The notes under the pieces: model-generated
Databases searched by the model: none
What the model saw: the letters and a program-made list of their open reading frames with translations, nothing else
What the model was told of the DNA's origin: nothing
Part shown: one piece after another, positions 1-5,927 of the stretch
Layout: the number at the start of each line of letters is the position of its first letter
Position numbering within the stretch: the first letter of the stretch is position 1
Made by a program: the position numbers and the translations under genes
Assembly: GCA_023433275.1 (NCBI GenBank)
Contig: JAEZDN010000058.1
Span: 1-6,084, forward strand
DNA from: Verrucomicrobiota bacterium
Lineage (GTDB): Bacteria > Verrucomicrobiota > Verrucomicrobiia > Opitutales > Opitutaceae
DNA length: 6,084 nucleotides
Reading direction: 5' to 3'

Positions 1-882
1 CCCTACATCCTCCGCCGCACCAAGGCATCCGTCGCCCCCGAGCTTCCCGAAAAAATTGAGCAGACCATCTGGTGCGAACCCACCGCCGCGCAGACCGCCC
101 TCTATCGCCGCACGCAGGAGGACAGCGAACGCGAGCTCATCGACCTCGCCGCCCAGGGCAAATCCGAGAACAACCTCCGCTTCGCCGCCCTCACCCAGCT
201 CCTTCGCCTCCGTCAGATCTGCTGCGACCCCCGCCTGGTCGAGATCGGGCGCGACCGCCGGGCGCGCCGCGACGACGCTCCTCCCCGCATGAACCTGCCT
301 GCCGGCGATGAGGCGCAACCTTCGCCGGCAGGCAAGCCCCTGCACGAAGACCGCCCGCCCTACCCCGACTCCGCCAAGCTCGACGCCTTTCGTGAACTTC
401 TCGCGGAGAGCATCGACGAGGGCCACCGCATGCTCGTGTTTTCCCAATTCACATCGCTGCTCGGTCTCCTCCGCGAGGAACTGGAAACCCAGGGCGTTTC
501 CTTCTGTTACCTTGACGGTTCGCTCACCCCCAAGGCCCGCCAGGCGGCCGTGGATAAATTCCAAAGCGACGCGACGATCCCCGTCTTCCTCATCTCGCTC
601 AAGGCCGGCGGCACCGGTCTCAATCTCACGGGCGCCGACGTGGTCGTGCATTTCGATCCGTGGTGGAATCCCGCCGCCGAGGCCCAGGCCACCGACCGCG
701 CCCACCGCATCGGCCAGACCAAGGTCGTCACGAGTTACAAGCTCATCTGCTCCGGCACCGTCGAGGAAAAAGTCCTCGCCCTGCAGGACACCAAGCGCGC
801 CCTCCTCGCCGACGTCTTCGAGGCGAGCGACGCCGCCGCCGCCAAACTCACCCTCACGGAACTCCGCGACCTCCTCCGGTAG
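1..882 (+). CDS. SNF2-family helicase/ATPase, C-terminal part (5' end outside window)
   Basis: The frame is open from the first base and ends at TAG 880-882, leaving 293 residues of a larger protein. It begins PYILRRTK, the sequence that closes the SNF2 N-terminal ATPase lobe. An alpha-helical stretch follows, with LLRLRQICCDPRLV at about residues 65-80. The helicase C lobe contains MLVFSQFTSLLGLL (motif IV), YLDGS, GGTGLNL from residue 203 (motif V), FDPWWNPAAEAQ, and QATDRAHRIGQ at residues 229-239 (motif VI with its arginines). The end, VEEKVLALQDTKRALLADVF, is usual for bacterial SNF2 proteins. Family knowledge: these are ATP-driven double-stranded DNA translocases that remodel protein-DNA complexes; the bacterial substrate is usually unknown. 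The ATPase motifs I-III lie outside the window. Residues about 84-115 form an Arg/Pro-rich linker longer than I expect in relatives, containing a palindrome described separately. Family assignment is firm; the cellular role is not inferable here. Confidence 0.95.
   Translation, partial: PYILRRTKASVAPELPEKIEQTIWCEPTAAQTALYRRTQEDSERELIDLAAQGKSENNLRFAALTQLLRLRQICCDPRLVEIGRDRRARRDDAPPRMNLPAGDEAQPSPAGKPLHEDRPPYPDSAKLDAFRELLAESIDEGHRMLVFSQFTSLLGLLREELETQGVSFCYLDGSLTPKARQAAVDKFQSDATIPVFLISLKAGGTGLNLTGADVVVHFDPWWNPAAEAQATDRAHRIGQTKVVTSYKLICSGTVEEKVLALQDTKRALLADVFEASDAAAAKLTLTELRDLLR
296..334. repeat. Perfect 13-bp inverted repeat inside the SNF2 reading frame
   Basis: The left arm TGCCTGCCGGCGA (296-308) is the exact reverse complement of the right arm TCGCCGGCAGGCA (322-334), separated by 13 nt. 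It is read through in frame as LPAGDEAQPSPAGK (residues 99-112), between the SNF2 helical region and the SAKLDAF start of the helicase C lobe. The surrounding linker is Arg/Pro-rich and poorly constrained, a tolerant place for an insertion. The shape is that of a REP-type palindrome, but only one copy is visible here. Confidence 0.75.
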
Positions 883-893
883 GTCCGAGCTTC

Positions 894-920
894 CTTGGAG
901 CCGGCACGCCCTCGTCCCGG
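894..920. repeat. Dispersed hairpin repeat, copy 1
   Basis: This 27-nt stretch, starting 12 nt after the SNF2 stop codon, matches 24 of 27 positions at 6058-6084. It contains a hairpin: CCGGCACG (901-908), loop CCCT (909-912), CGTCCCGG (913-920), with one mismatch (C905/C916). The stem differs from the other copy partly by a paired change, A906-T915 here against G6070-C6079 there. No T-run follows, so it is a poor intrinsic terminator. It may still shape the 3' end of the SNF2 transcript. Confidence 0.6.
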
Positions 921-933
921 AAATCCAAGTCCC

Positions 934-945
934 AAGACGCGTCTT
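934..945. promoter_or_regulatory. 12-bp perfect palindrome upstream of the S9 peptidase gene
   Basis: AAGACGCGTCTT is a perfect palindrome about 100 bp before the peptidase start codon. Its position would allow an operator, but no convincing -35/-10 pair is visible beside it and there is only one copy. It may be chance in GC-rich DNA. Confidence 0.2.
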
Positions 946-1009
946 CTCCAACGCGACACCTCCAGCCGTTCCGGGCTTGCCCGACAATCCGTCCCGACGA
1001 GACTGCACC

Positions 1010-1031
1010 CGCTTCGTGGGCCGCCGAAGCG
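1010..1031 (+). other. Leader hairpin just before the S9 peptidase start
   Basis: CGCTTCG (1010-1016) pairs perfectly with CGAAGCG (1025-1031) around an 8-nt loop, ending 13 nt before ATG 1045. In RNA this 7-bp stem would lie close to the translation start, where no Shine-Dalgarno sequence is seen. A role in initiation is possible but is inference only. Confidence 0.3.
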
Positions 1032-1044
1032 CACACCCCACCCC

Positions 1045-3075
1045 ATGATGAAATGCATCGCCGCGGCCCGCCTCGCGCTGGCCTTTGTTCTGTCCGCCCC
1101 ATTCGCGTCCGGCGCCGAGCCGATCGACCTTAAGCGCACCGCGCCCGTCCCCGCCGACCAGCCGATTCCGATTCAGGATTTCTTCCGGTTGAGCGCGCTT
1201 CAGGAACCGAAATTGAATCCCTCGGGTTCCCACATCGCGGCCCTCATGTCGGTCGTCGGCCACGACAAGTATGTGCTCACCGCCTATGACCTCGCATCCC
1301 GCAAGACGGAAACCGTGGGCGGCGTGTTGATGCAGGACATCTACGACTTCACCTGGCTGAGCGACGAACGGCTCGTGTACCAACTGGCCAACAAGAAAAT
1401 GTATTCGGTCGGCCTGATGGGCGTCGAATTGGGGAAATTTCGCCAAAACTACCAGGTGCAGGCGTACAATGGAGCCCGCATCATCGGCGTGCCACCGGAC
1501 GACCGCCACCGTCCCCTCGTGCAAGTGATCTCGAATGCCCTGCAGGATGGCCCGCGGGACCTCGAATTCGAGGCTGTCACCGTCAATACCGACATCAAAA
1601 GCATCCGGATGGCGGATCTGACGAAATCGATCACGAACGACGACTACTTCAAGGCTCGCGAAAACAACCGTCGGAATCTGGTTCAATCGCAAGCGGGTCC
1701 CAAGACCATGCTGCCCCGCGGGCTGATGGCGGATCGCCTGGGTCGCCTGGAATATGCCCTGAGCATGGAGAACGGCATTTCCGTCCTCCACTACCTGCGT
1801 GGGAAGGAATGGCATCGCAGTCCCCTCGCGCTGGAATACGTCGATGTGATCGCCCCGGGACGCCGCGCCGGTGAGGTGGTCGCCCGCGGTCCTTCCACCA
1901 GCCAACAACCGGCGCCGCTACGGTTTTGGGATGCGGTGAGCGGCGACGCGGGCGATCCGCTCGTGCAGGACAAGGAATACGATTTTGACGGCTCGCTCTA
2001 CCGCGATCCCAAAACCCGGGAGATTCTCGGCGCCTACTACCATCGCGCCGGCCCCCAATCTGTCTGGTTTCACCCGCGTTACCAGGAGCTCCAAAAACTC
2101 TTCAATGCCCAGTTTCCGGGCCAGGTCGTCCGCATCGTGGGCAACAACGAGGATGGACAAATCTTCCTCCTCGCCACCTGGTCGGACCGTCAGCCGGTGT
2201 CTTACCACTGGGTGAACATGACCTCGAAAAGCGCCGGTCTCATCAAGAATTCCGCGCCCTGGGTGGATCCCCAGCGGTTGCGCCCGATGGGCATCATCAA
2301 GTTCAAGACCCGCGACAGCCGCGCGCTCGACGCCTACCTCACTCTGCCCGCCGGTGCCTCCAAGGAAAATCCACCGCCTTTGGTCGTCCTGCCCCATGGC
2401 GGGCCATGGGCGCGCGACTACTGGGGCTACAATGGCGAGGTGCAATTCCTGGCCAGCCGGGGCTACGCCGTCCTGCAACCCCAATACCGCGGCTCGACCG
2501 GCTACGACTGGCTCTTCCCCTTCGAAGACCGGTTCGATTTTCGCAAAATGCATGACGACGTTACCGACGCGGTCCGCACCGTGATCCGGGCCGGCTTGGT
2601 CGACGAAAGCCGCGTGGGCATCATGGGCGCCTCGTTTGGCGCGTACCTGGCCCTCTCCGGCGTCGCCCATGAACCGGACTTGTATCGCTGCGCGGTCACG
2701 AACGCTGGCGTTTTCGATTGGGAGGAAGTGCTGCGCGACCGAAAGTTCAACCAGTTCGATGACCCTGGGTACTCCTATCTGGCTCGATACTTGGGCGACC
2801 CCCGGAAGGAACAGGAAAAATTTGTCGCCATCTCCCCGGCCCGCCACGTGGCAAAAATCCGCGTCCCCGTTTTTGTCGCCCACGGCAAGGATGATCCCAT
2901 CGCGCCCGTCGCTGAATCGCGCCGCCTCGTGTCTGAACTAAAAAAGCACCACGTCGTGCACGAAACCCTTTTCATCGGCGACGAAGGCCACGGCATGGGC
3001 AATCTCGACAACCAGGTCGAACTCTACGGCCGCATCGAGACCTTCCTCGCCAAGCACCTCATGCCCAAGCGCTGA
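1045..3075 (+). CDS. Exported S9-family (prolyl oligopeptidase-like) serine peptidase
   Basis: The protein has 676 residues. An N-terminal signal peptide (basic start, hydrophobic ARLALAFVLSAPFA, likely cleavage after SGA near residue 25) supports ATG 1045; the reading frame is open upstream to TTG 895, but that start would bury the signal. ATG 1048 is also possible. No clear ribosome binding site is seen. Residues about 40-420 look like the S9 beta-propeller (e.g. LSALQEPKLNPSGSHIA, the usual first blade). The alpha/beta-hydrolase domain follows: HGGP at 451-454 (oxyanion region), PQYRGSTGYDW around 479-489, nucleophile elbow GASFG with Ser530, Asp617 in HGKDDP, and His649 in GDEGHGM. The triad is complete, so an active peptidase is expected, cleaving peptides in the periplasm or outside the cell. 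Exact specificity (S9A/B/C) cannot be told. Codon use is somewhat less C/G-extreme than in its neighbours. It is convergent with the thioredoxin-fold gene. Confidence 0.93.
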   Translation: MMKCIAAARLALAFVLSAPFASGAEPIDLKRTAPVPADQPIPIQDFFRLSALQEPKLNPSGSHIAALMSVVGHDKYVLTAYDLASRKTETVGGVLMQDIYDFTWLSDERLVYQLANKKMYSVGLMGVELGKFRQNYQVQAYNGARIIGVPPDDRHRPLVQVISNALQDGPRDLEFEAVTVNTDIKSIRMADLTKSITNDDYFKARENNRRNLVQSQAGPKTMLPRGLMADRLGRLEYALSMENGISVLHYLRGKEWHRSPLALEYVDVIAPGRRAGEVVARGPSTSQQPAPLRFWDAVSGDAGDPLVQDKEYDFDGSLYRDPKTREILGAYYHRAGPQSVWFHPRYQELQKLFNAQFPGQVVRIVGNNEDGQIFLLATWSDRQPVSYHWVNMTSKSAGLIKNSAPWVDPQRLRPMGIIKFKTRDSRALDAYLTLPAGASKENPPPLVVLPHGGPWARDYWGYNGEVQFLASRGYAVLQPQYRGSTGYDWLFPFEDRFDFRKMHDDVTDAVRTVIRAGLVDESRVGIMGASFGAYLALSGVAHEPDLYRCAVTNAGVFDWEEVLRDRKFNQFDDPGYSYLARYLGDPRKEQEKFVAISPARHVAKIRVPVFVAHGKDDPIAPVAESRRLVSELKKHHVVHETLFIGDEGHGMGNLDNQVELYGRIETFLAKHLMPKR

Positions 3076-3079
3076 GCCG

Positions 3080-3179
3080 GAACGGTGCAGTTGGATGGAA
3101 GGGCGCGGCTTGACCGCGCCTTTTCCCGCTGCGGGAACCGATGGCGTGGACGAGCCACGCCCCTACAACTGAACCGTTC
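3080..3179. repeat. 100-bp nested palindromic element between convergent genes
   Basis: The outer arms GAACGGTGCAGTTG (3080-3093) and CAACTGAACCGTTC (3166-3179) are inverted repeats matching at 13 of 14 positions. Inside are three hairpins: GGCGCGG/CCGCGCC (3102-3108, 3114-3120), TTCCCG/CGGGAA (3123-3128, 3132-3137) and GGCGTGG/CCACGCC (3143-3149, 3155-3161). The first and third are inverted copies of each other (16 of 20 positions over 3101-3120 and 3143-3162). Where they differ inside the stems, both sides change together, so pairing is kept. No coding potential is apparent. The form fits a REP doublet or a miniature inverted-repeat element. Confidence 0.75.
3102..3124 (+). terminator. Possible intrinsic terminator of the S9 peptidase gene
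   Basis: A perfect 7-bp GC stem (3102-3108 with 3114-3120, 5-nt loop) is followed at once by TTTT (3121-3124), 26 nt after the stop codon. The T-run is short and then turns C-rich, so efficiency is uncertain. The hairpin is also the first part of the 100-bp palindromic element. Confidence 0.4.
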
Positions 3180-3259
3180 GACCGTGCATGCGAGTCCGGC
3201 TGAGCCCCTGCCGCTCCGTCAGCGCACGGCCCTCGGCACCTTCGGCGCCAGCCTGGGCG

Positions 3260-3285
3260 CTCCCGGGAGACGACCAAGTTTGGTC
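3260..3285. other. Two small palindromes in the convergent gap
   Basis: CTCCCGGGAG (3260-3269) is a perfect 10-bp palindrome. GACCAA (3272-3277) and TTGGTC (3280-3285) form a second perfect inverted repeat around GT. They lie between the 3' ends of two genes, so operator function is unlikely; structure at transcript ends is more plausible. Confidence 0.35.
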
Positions 3286-3294
3286 ATCAGAGTC

Positions 3295-3323
3295 CCAATA
3301 ACCAATAACTCCTAACCAATAAC
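3295..3323. repeat. AT-rich CCAATAAC direct-repeat cluster
   Basis: CCAATAAC occurs three times (3295-3302, 3302-3309, 3316-3323). The last two lie in an 11-nt exact repeat TAACCAATAAC (3299-3309 and 3313-3323). The AT-rich block is sharply different from the GC-rich surroundings. It lies 44 nt beyond the stop codon of the minus-strand thioredoxin-fold gene. Its function is unknown. Confidence 0.5.
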
Positions 3324-3341
3324 CGCGGGGCGCAGCCGCGG
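3315..3341 (-). terminator. Weak terminator-like hairpin downstream of the thioredoxin-fold gene
   Basis: Read on the minus strand, CCGCGG (3341-3336) pairs with CCGCGG (3328-3323) around a 7-nt loop and is followed by TTATTGGT rather than a clean T-run. The position after the stop codon is right, but the tail is poor, so this is a tentative call. Confidence 0.2.
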
Positions 3342-3366
3342 CGCCGCGCCCGGCCGCCGCTCCGCG

Positions 3367-4527
3367 CTACCGGTCGTAAACCTTGTCCGCGTTCACCCAC
3401 GGCGTGACCTTCTCCAGCGCGGGGGAAATCGCCCGCCGCAACTTGAGGAAGTTGATCGACCCGCTCTCGCGGTAAAGCACCTCGCCCTTCGTGCCGATCA
3501 ATAGCGTGTACGGCAGCTCGCCGTTCCACTCGGGATCGAACGCCTCGATGAAGGCATACTTGTCCGTCTCGCCGAAGATCAGGTTCCGCACCGAGGATTT
3601 GTGCTCCTTCAGGAAATTCAGGACCTTCGCCTCCTCGTCGGGAAATTGCGCAGCCACCGTCACCATCTCGAATCCGCGGTGACGGAAGCGCAGGTTCTGC
3701 TCGAGCAACTCATCGAACTCCGACACGCACGGGCCACACCACGTGGCCCAGAAATTCACCAGCCGCAGCTTGCCCGAATCGGCATTCGCCCGCAGCGCCT
3801 TGATGCCCGCCACGTCCACCTTTTCCAGGGTCACCGGCTCCCGCGCGACCTTGGCCCGCCAGCGCACGTTGTCCTCCACGCTCTCCTTCCACTTCACCGA
3901 GCAGCCGAACACGCGCGTGGTCGTCACCGCCGGGGTCTTGCCCGCCAGCACCGCGTCCAGCGCGTCGCGCGTGTCGTGCGCGTTGGCCAGGTCCTCGCGC
4001 TCCGAATTATCGATGCGCCCCTGGAAGGCCAGCTTGCGCTCCTGGTCGAAAATATAGACGTGCGGCGTGGCGATCGCGCCGAACTTCCGCGTCAGCTCCT
4101 GCGTCTCGCCGTCGTCCAGGTACGGGAAATTCCAGGCGTGGTCCTTGTGCCTGATCACCATCTCCTCGAACGTGTCCCCCAAATCGCCGTAGCCCTGCTC
4201 ATCCAGTCGCACCGCCGCGGCATGGTTCGGATTGATCGCCACCACCGCCACGCCCTTCGGCGCATACGTGGCCGCCAGCCGCTTCAACCGCTCCTCGTAC
4301 GCCTGCGCGGTCGGGCAATGGTTGCAGGTGAACACGATCATCAGCGCCTTCGCGTGGGCGAAATCCGCCGGCGTGTAGGTTTTCCCGTCCACCCCGGGCA
4401 GCGAAAACTCCGGCAACGGCGAGCCGATCGGCAACACCGGCGGCTTGGCCGCGGCCAGCGCGGTAACCGCAGCCAGCAAACCGAGGGAAGAAAGCACAAG
4501 ACGACGCAAGGCGTGTGGGGTAGTCAT
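3367..4527 (-). CDS. Exported double thioredoxin-fold protein (redoxin-like domain plus TlpA-like domain)
   Basis: The protein has 386 residues from ATG 4527 to TAG 3369-3367. A signal peptide is clear: RR at 8-9, hydrophobic LVLSSLGLLAAVTALA, likely cleavage near residue 27. The frame also opens at TTG 4563, which would add 12 residues ahead of the signal and is less likely. Domain 1 (about 32-215) resembles the peroxiredoxin-like group with a CNHCP motif: FTCNHCPTAQ with Cys68 and Cys71, cis-Pro155 in ATPHVYIF, and the family's closing GCSVKWK with Cys209. Domain 2 (about 228-375) is TlpA/thioredoxin-like: VNFWATWCGPC with Cys264 and Cys267, and Pro339 in ELPYTLLIG. Family knowledge suggests a periplasmic thiol-disulfide oxidoreductase; partner and direction (reductase or peroxidase-like) cannot be told. 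It is divergent from the GH26 gene and convergent with the peptidase gene. Confidence 0.9.
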   Translation of the reverse strand: MTTPHALRRLVLSSLGLLAAVTALAAAKPPVLPIGSPLPEFSLPGVDGKTYTPADFAHAKALMIVFTCNHCPTAQAYEERLKRLAATYAPKGVAVVAINPNHAAAVRLDEQGYGDLGDTFEEMVIRHKDHAWNFPYLDDGETQELTRKFGAIATPHVYIFDQERKLAFQGRIDNSEREDLANAHDTRDALDAVLAGKTPAVTTTRVFGCSVKWKESVEDNVRWRAKVAREPVTLEKVDVAGIKALRANADSGKLRLVNFWATWCGPCVSEFDELLEQNLRFRHRGFEMVTVAAQFPDEEAKVLNFLKEHKSSVRNLIFGETDKYAFIEAFDPEWNGELPYTLLIGTKGEVLYRESGSINFLKLRRAISPALEKVTPWVNADKVYDR

Positions 4528-4626
4528 CGGGCGACAGCAAAGCCACCTCCCGTCGGGGCGCAAGCGACGCCGTGGTCTATTGTGATGACAGGTTGCACGT
4601 CACACGTTCCTGCGCACGATGCTCGC
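4528..4626. promoter_or_regulatory. Divergent upstream region of thioredoxin-fold and GH26 genes
   Basis: These 99 bp lie between two start codons facing away from each other, so both promoters should be here or reach into the coding ends. No strong -35/-10 pair is evident on either strand. TGTGA (4581-4585) and TCACA (4600-4604) form inverted half-sites, but 14 nt apart rather than the 6 nt of a CRP site. The only clear signal is the Shine-Dalgarno-like stretch listed separately. Confidence 0.4.
4543..4551 (-). promoter_or_regulatory. Shine-Dalgarno-like stretch upstream of the thioredoxin-fold gene
   Basis: On the minus strand this reads GGGAGGTGG, a good anti-SD match, but 15-17 nt before ATG 4527, longer than the usual 5-9 nt. 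No in-frame start codon lies between, since the codons read AGG TGG CTT TGC TGT CGC CCG ATG. Either the spacing is tolerated or the match is fortuitous. Confidence 0.35.
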
Positions 4627-5667
4627 ATGCGTCCCCGCCACCCCCTCGCGCTCGCCGCCACCTGCCTCGCCCTCCTGTCCTCCGCGCTCGCCGCCGACCC
4701 CGCCGCCCCGGCCGATGCCCAGCTCAACCCCCGCGGCCGCGCCATCCTTGCCTGGTTCCAGCAACTCCAGGCGGCGCCCGAACTCCGCCTCGTCTCCGGC
4801 CAGTTTGCCGGCTGGAGCGGCACCGCCAGCATCGGTGAACTCGGCCGCATCCACGAGGCCACCGGTCGCTGGCCCGCCATGATCGGCCTGGACTACTGCG
4901 GGTGGAACGAAGGCGAGGCCATCATCGCCGTGCGTCACCCCAACGAACTTGCCCGGGAGTACTGGCAGGCTGGCGGCTTGGTGAACTTGTCCTGGCACGC
5001 TCCCAACCCCGGCAAACCCGAGGGCGGCGGCCTCAAGGAACGCGGCATCAAGCTCGCCGACGTCCTGAAACCCGGCGCCACCCACGATCGCTGGATGAAG
5101 TCGCTCGACGAAGTCGCGACCGCGCTCGAGGAGCTCCAGCAGGCCGGCGTGGTCGTCATCTGGCGCCCGCTCCACGAAATGAACGGCGCCTGGTTCTGGT
5201 GGGGCGCCCAGGAACCCGCCGACTTCATCGCGCTGTGGCGCCACATGTTCGACTACTTCACCCACACCCGCAAACTCCACAACCTCATCTGGGCCTTCGG
5301 ACCCAATCACGGGCAGAAACCCGCCGACCTCTATTACCCGGGTGACGCCTACGCCGATCTCGTCGGCCTCGACGCCTACACCGATCACATCAATCCCGAC
5401 AAAATCCTCGGCTTCGAGCGCTTCGCGAAAATCAAGAAACCCATCGGCCTCACCGAATTCGGCCCCCACGGTGCGTCCAATCCCCCCGGCGACTACGACT
5501 TTCGCCGCCTCCTCGACGGCATTCAGAAACATTTCCCGCAGCTCCGTCACTTCCTGGTCTGGAACGAAAAGTGGAATCCCGCCTCGAATAAATTCGCGAA
5601 GGAATTCTACACCGACCCGCGCGTGATCACCCGCGAGTCCCTCCCCCCCGGCCTCGCCGGAGACTGA
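4627..5667 (+). CDS. Exported GH26 glycoside hydrolase, probable beta-mannanase
   Basis: The protein has 346 residues. The signal peptide (RPRH, then hydrophobic PLALAATCLALLSSALA, cleavage near residue 22-23) fixes ATG 4627. The frame is open far upstream across the antisense of the neighbouring gene, including ATG 4585, but nothing there looks like protein. A single catalytic domain fills the rest. WRPLHEMNGAWFWWG (179-193) is the GH26 acid/base signature, with His183 and Glu184; PIGLTEFGP (272-280) holds the predicted nucleophile Glu277. LVGLDAYTD and FLVWNEKW fit the remaining barrel strands. The family is a retaining TIM-barrel group that mostly cuts beta-1,4-mannan, but some members act on beta-1,3-xylan or mixed-linkage glucan, so substrate is inferred. 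No carbohydrate-binding module is seen, and length matches a lone catalytic domain. No Shine-Dalgarno sequence precedes the start. Confidence 0.93.
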   Translation: MRPRHPLALAATCLALLSSALAADPAAPADAQLNPRGRAILAWFQQLQAAPELRLVSGQFAGWSGTASIGELGRIHEATGRWPAMIGLDYCGWNEGEAIIAVRHPNELAREYWQAGGLVNLSWHAPNPGKPEGGGLKERGIKLADVLKPGATHDRWMKSLDEVATALEELQQAGVVVIWRPLHEMNGAWFWWGAQEPADFIALWRHMFDYFTHTRKLHNLIWAFGPNHGQKPADLYYPGDAYADLVGLDAYTDHINPDKILGFERFAKIKKPIGLTEFGPHGASNPPGDYDFRRLLDGIQKHFPQLRHFLVWNEKWNPASNKFAKEFYTDPRVITRESLPPGLAGD

Positions 5668-5685
5668 TCACCACCTCGCGCCGCG

Positions 5686-5752
5686 ATCGTTCTCGTTCTC
5701 TTAATCCTAATCTTTCCCTGTTTCAGCTCGGAATCGAGAGAACGGGAACGAT
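5686..5752. repeat. Pyrimidine-rich TTCTCGTTCTCTTAATCCT repeat, copy 1, with inverted arms
   Basis: The left arm ATCGTTCTCGTTCTCT (5686-5701) matches the reverse complement of 5737-5752 at 15 of 16 positions, across a 35-nt loop. The core at 5690-5708 recurs exactly (19 nt) at 5928-5946. It begins 18 nt after the GH26 stop codon and could act at the 3' end of that transcript, but no T-run follows the right arm directly. Confidence 0.65.
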
Positions 5753-5864
5753 TCAGCGAACGAGACGATTTTTCGACCCCGCCTTCACCGGGACTGCTCG
5801 AACCACTGGCCCTCGTCACGATTCGCGCTGGCGGCGCCGGCGTGACGCCACGCCCGTCCCTCGC

Positions 5865-5878
5865 CCCGACCGGTCGGG
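5865..5878. other. Perfect 14-bp palindrome
   Basis: CCCGACCGGTCGGG is a perfect palindrome centred on ACCGGT, in gene-free DNA between the two pyrimidine-rich repeats. It might be a protein-binding site, or chance in GC-rich DNA. No promoter elements are visible beside it. Confidence 0.35.
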
Positions 5879-5927
5879 CCGAGCCCGCTTGGTCCTTCGA
5901 CCCACACACCCGGACCTCCCGCAATCT

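Noticed and set aside
895..1044. Upstream extension of the peptidase to TTG 895.
   Set aside because: It would place 50 Arg/Pro/Ser-rich residues before a clear signal peptide and would overlap the hairpin repeat.
1918..2883. 321-codon minus-strand frame opposite the S9 peptidase.
   Set aside because: It is a shadow of the peptidase gene, whose catalytic motifs are in the plus strand. The antisense product has no recognisable motif or signal.
3102..3161. Possible CRISPR-like repeats from the similar hairpins.
   Set aside because: There are only two inverted copies with no regular spacers. The arrangement is a nested palindrome, not an array.
4581..4604. CRP-like TGTGA...TCACA site in the divergent region.
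   Set aside because: The half-sites are 14 nt apart rather than 6, so it does not fit the known site and is likely chance.
3601..4626. Long open plus-strand frame joined in frame to the GH26 gene, which would give a 688-residue protein.
   Set aside because: It is the antisense of the thioredoxin-fold gene, kept open by GC-rich codon bias. Its translation is Arg/His/Leu-rich with no domain, while the signal peptide at 4627 marks the real start.
4600..5550. 316-codon minus-strand frame opposite the GH26 gene.
   Set aside because: It is a shadow frame. Its Gly/Val/Glu-rich sequence mirrors the codon bias of the GH26 gene and has no family features.
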